Origin: UBA2779 sp965232165
Lineage (GTDB): Bacteria; Spirochaetota; Spirochaetia; DSM-2461
Direction of reading: 5' to 3'
DNA: 64,000 nucleotides
Assembly: GCA_965232165.1 (NCBI GenBank)
Contig: CBDDOY010000002.1
Coordinates: 496,001 to 560,000, forward strand
A program made the position numbers and the translations under genes. The notes under the pieces were generated by a model. It did no database searches. It saw only the letters and a list, made by a program, of their open reading frames with translations, and was not told where the DNA came from. The stretch's first letter is position 1. Every line of letters starts with the position of its first letter. This document shows positions 62,922 through 64,000 of the stretch, in pieces.

Positions 62922-64000
62922 ATGACATTGGAGCTTGACTCTCGGGGGATTCTCATCATTAAAAGGTCTCTTGTTCTCTTAGGTTTAGCCCTGTCCCTTC
63001 TCTTCGTCTGTGGTTTTATCTGGTTTTGGTTTCTTCTTGATGCTCCCTTTGGAGAGAAGGGAACGGAGCCGGTAATTGTAAGCATCCCTCCCGGTACAAG
63101 TTTTCAGGATTTGAGCGTGGAACTTGAGCAATTAGGACTGGTGCGTCATGCAATATACATTCAGTGGCGCTATAGGATCGCCGCCCGATTAGGCATTGCC
63201 GGCGCCCATCAGGCCGGTCGATATTTCCTGGAAACCGGCATGAGTCCATCTCAAATACTCAAAAGCATTACATCACCAGGTGATGCTCAGCGAATTTATA
63301 CGACATTGGTTATCCTGCCTGGTTATACCTCTTCCCAGATAGCGGCCCATGTTCAAGAGAGTCATCTTGCCCATGCTGTCGATGTTGAAAATGCCATAGT
63401 CGCCCTGGCCTCTGAGTATCCCATTCTTCAAAACAAGATGGGGCTGCAAGGATATCTCTTTCCGGATACCTATAAAATTGAGGCGCCTTTTGATGAGACT
63501 CCACAAACATCGAAATTGGCGGCAGAGTCCATAGTCCGCACCATGGCCGATAAATTTTTCAGTGTTCTCGATGAAATTGAGCCTTCATGGCGAAGGCTTA
63601 CTGAAGGCCAATTGCATGAGAGAATTGTACTGGCCTCTATCGTAGAACGAGAATACCGCATTGCTGAAGAGGCTAAGAAGATTGCCGCTGTTTTCAATAA
63701 CCGCCTTAAGAAGGGCATGGCCTTACAGTCTTGTGCAACTGTCGTATACACCATTGAGGAAACAAGGGCCGGACGACCTTTCAGGGACGAATTCTATCGT
63801 TTTAAGAGGCGGATATTCGAACAGTATTTGGAAATCGATTCTCCCTATAACACATATCTTTACTCGTCTCTGCCGCCCGCTCCCATCGCCATCACAGGGA
63901 GAGTGGCTTTAGAGGCTGTATTCAATCCGGCCAAAATCGATTCGCTCTTCTTTGTCGTGAAAAATCCTGCCAAGGGAACACATGTCTTCTCACGGAATTA
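62922..64000 (+). CDS. mltG: endolytic murein transglycosylase MltG (3' end outside window)
   Basis: 359 codons present, open at the window edge. Start ATG 62922 gives MTLELDSRG then one membrane helix (residues ~16-36, SLVLLGLALSLLFVCGFIW). LysM-like/YceG domain IPPGTSFQDLSVELEQLGLV follows, then GYLFPDTYKI and the catalytic Glu in LASIVEREY. FNNRLKKGMALQS and SPYNTYLYSSLPPAPI are also visible. Cleaves nascent glycan strands at the membrane. No good ribosome site is visible before the ATG, so the start could shift slightly. Confidence 0.92.
   Translation, partial: MTLELDSRGILIIKRSLVLLGLALSLLFVCGFIWFWFLLDAPFGEKGTEPVIVSIPPGTSFQDLSVELEQLGLVRHAIYIQWRYRIAARLGIAGAHQAGRYFLETGMSPSQILKSITSPGDAQRIYTTLVILPGYTSSQIAAHVQESHLAHAVDVENAIVALASEYPILQNKMGLQGYLFPDTYKIEAPFDETPQTSKLAAESIVRTMADKFFSVLDEIEPSWRRLTEGQLHERIVLASIVEREYRIAEEAKKIAAVFNNRLKKGMALQSCATVVYTIEETRAGRPFRDEFYRFKRRIFEQYLEIDSPYNTYLYSSLPPAPIAITGRVALEAVFNPAKIDSLFFVVKNPAKGTHVFSRN

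Overview
The window reads as chromosome of a spirochaete, probably Treponemataceae/Spirochaetaceae. The strongest signs are a FlaA periplasmic-flagellar sheath protein (52614-53588), a spiro-SPASM type radical SAM protein (44265-45800), the order amidase / GerMN protein / FlaA, which I recall from treponemes, and two EF-G paralogues. Base composition is moderate, and there are several long poly-C runs. These assignments come from reading the translations; no database search was possible.

Layout. (1) 1-6933, minus strand: a compact operon joining GTP cyclohydrolase II, a RibD-type reductase, a PTPS/QueD-like enzyme, an MDR dehydrogenase, an MFS transporter, a membrane sulfatase-like protein and a CDP-alcohol phosphatidyltransferase/FkbM fusion. 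It looks like a pathway for an unknown pteridine- or pyrimidine-derived, possibly lipid-linked product. (2) 7738-15202: a BI-1 membrane protein, then the anaerobic cobalamin operon cbiA-C-D-E-L-F-G-H. (3) 15283-24412: a mobile, decayed stretch around the threonine-to-glycine pair tdh-kbl. It holds an IS481-family element, an IS30 pseudogene, three copies of a 163-bp MITE, a broken lipoprotein gene and a dehydrogenase. (4) 24484-31549: a cobalamin riboswitch, a lipoprotein-type CbiK, BtuFCD, and cobO, cbiB, cobU, cobT. (5) 31575-34579: a second cobalamin-like aptamer with no gene behind it, followed by about 21 tandem copies of a ~130-bp repeat.

(6) 34884-44201: tRNA-Val, murG, a DNA polymerase III delta-prime-like gene, an NtrB/NtrC-type pair, spirochaete-type hypothetical genes, and xseAB. 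(7) 44265-53588: a five-gene glycan-type island (spiro-SPASM, glycosyltransferase-like, SpsF, PseG-like/methyltransferase fusion, ATP-grasp), followed by amidase, GerMN protein and FlaA. It is a good candidate for flagellar or surface glycosylation. (8) 53746-64000: tRNA-Val, two EF-G paralogues separated by a MITE, a small housekeeping run (Nudix, HIT, chorismate mutase, methionine aminopeptidase), tRNA-Thr, tRNA-Tyr, a broken YkgJ-type gene, an MBL-fold hydrolase and a partial mltG.

The two cobalamin blocks are complementary: ring synthesis in the first, cobalt insertion, uptake, adenosylation and nucleotide-loop assembly in the second. cbiJ, cbiT, cbiP, cobS and cobD were not seen here and must lie elsewhere or be replaced. 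The most distinctive non-genic features are the MITE family with 4-bp target duplications, a second dispersed repeat whose internal C-run varies in length, and the tandem array.
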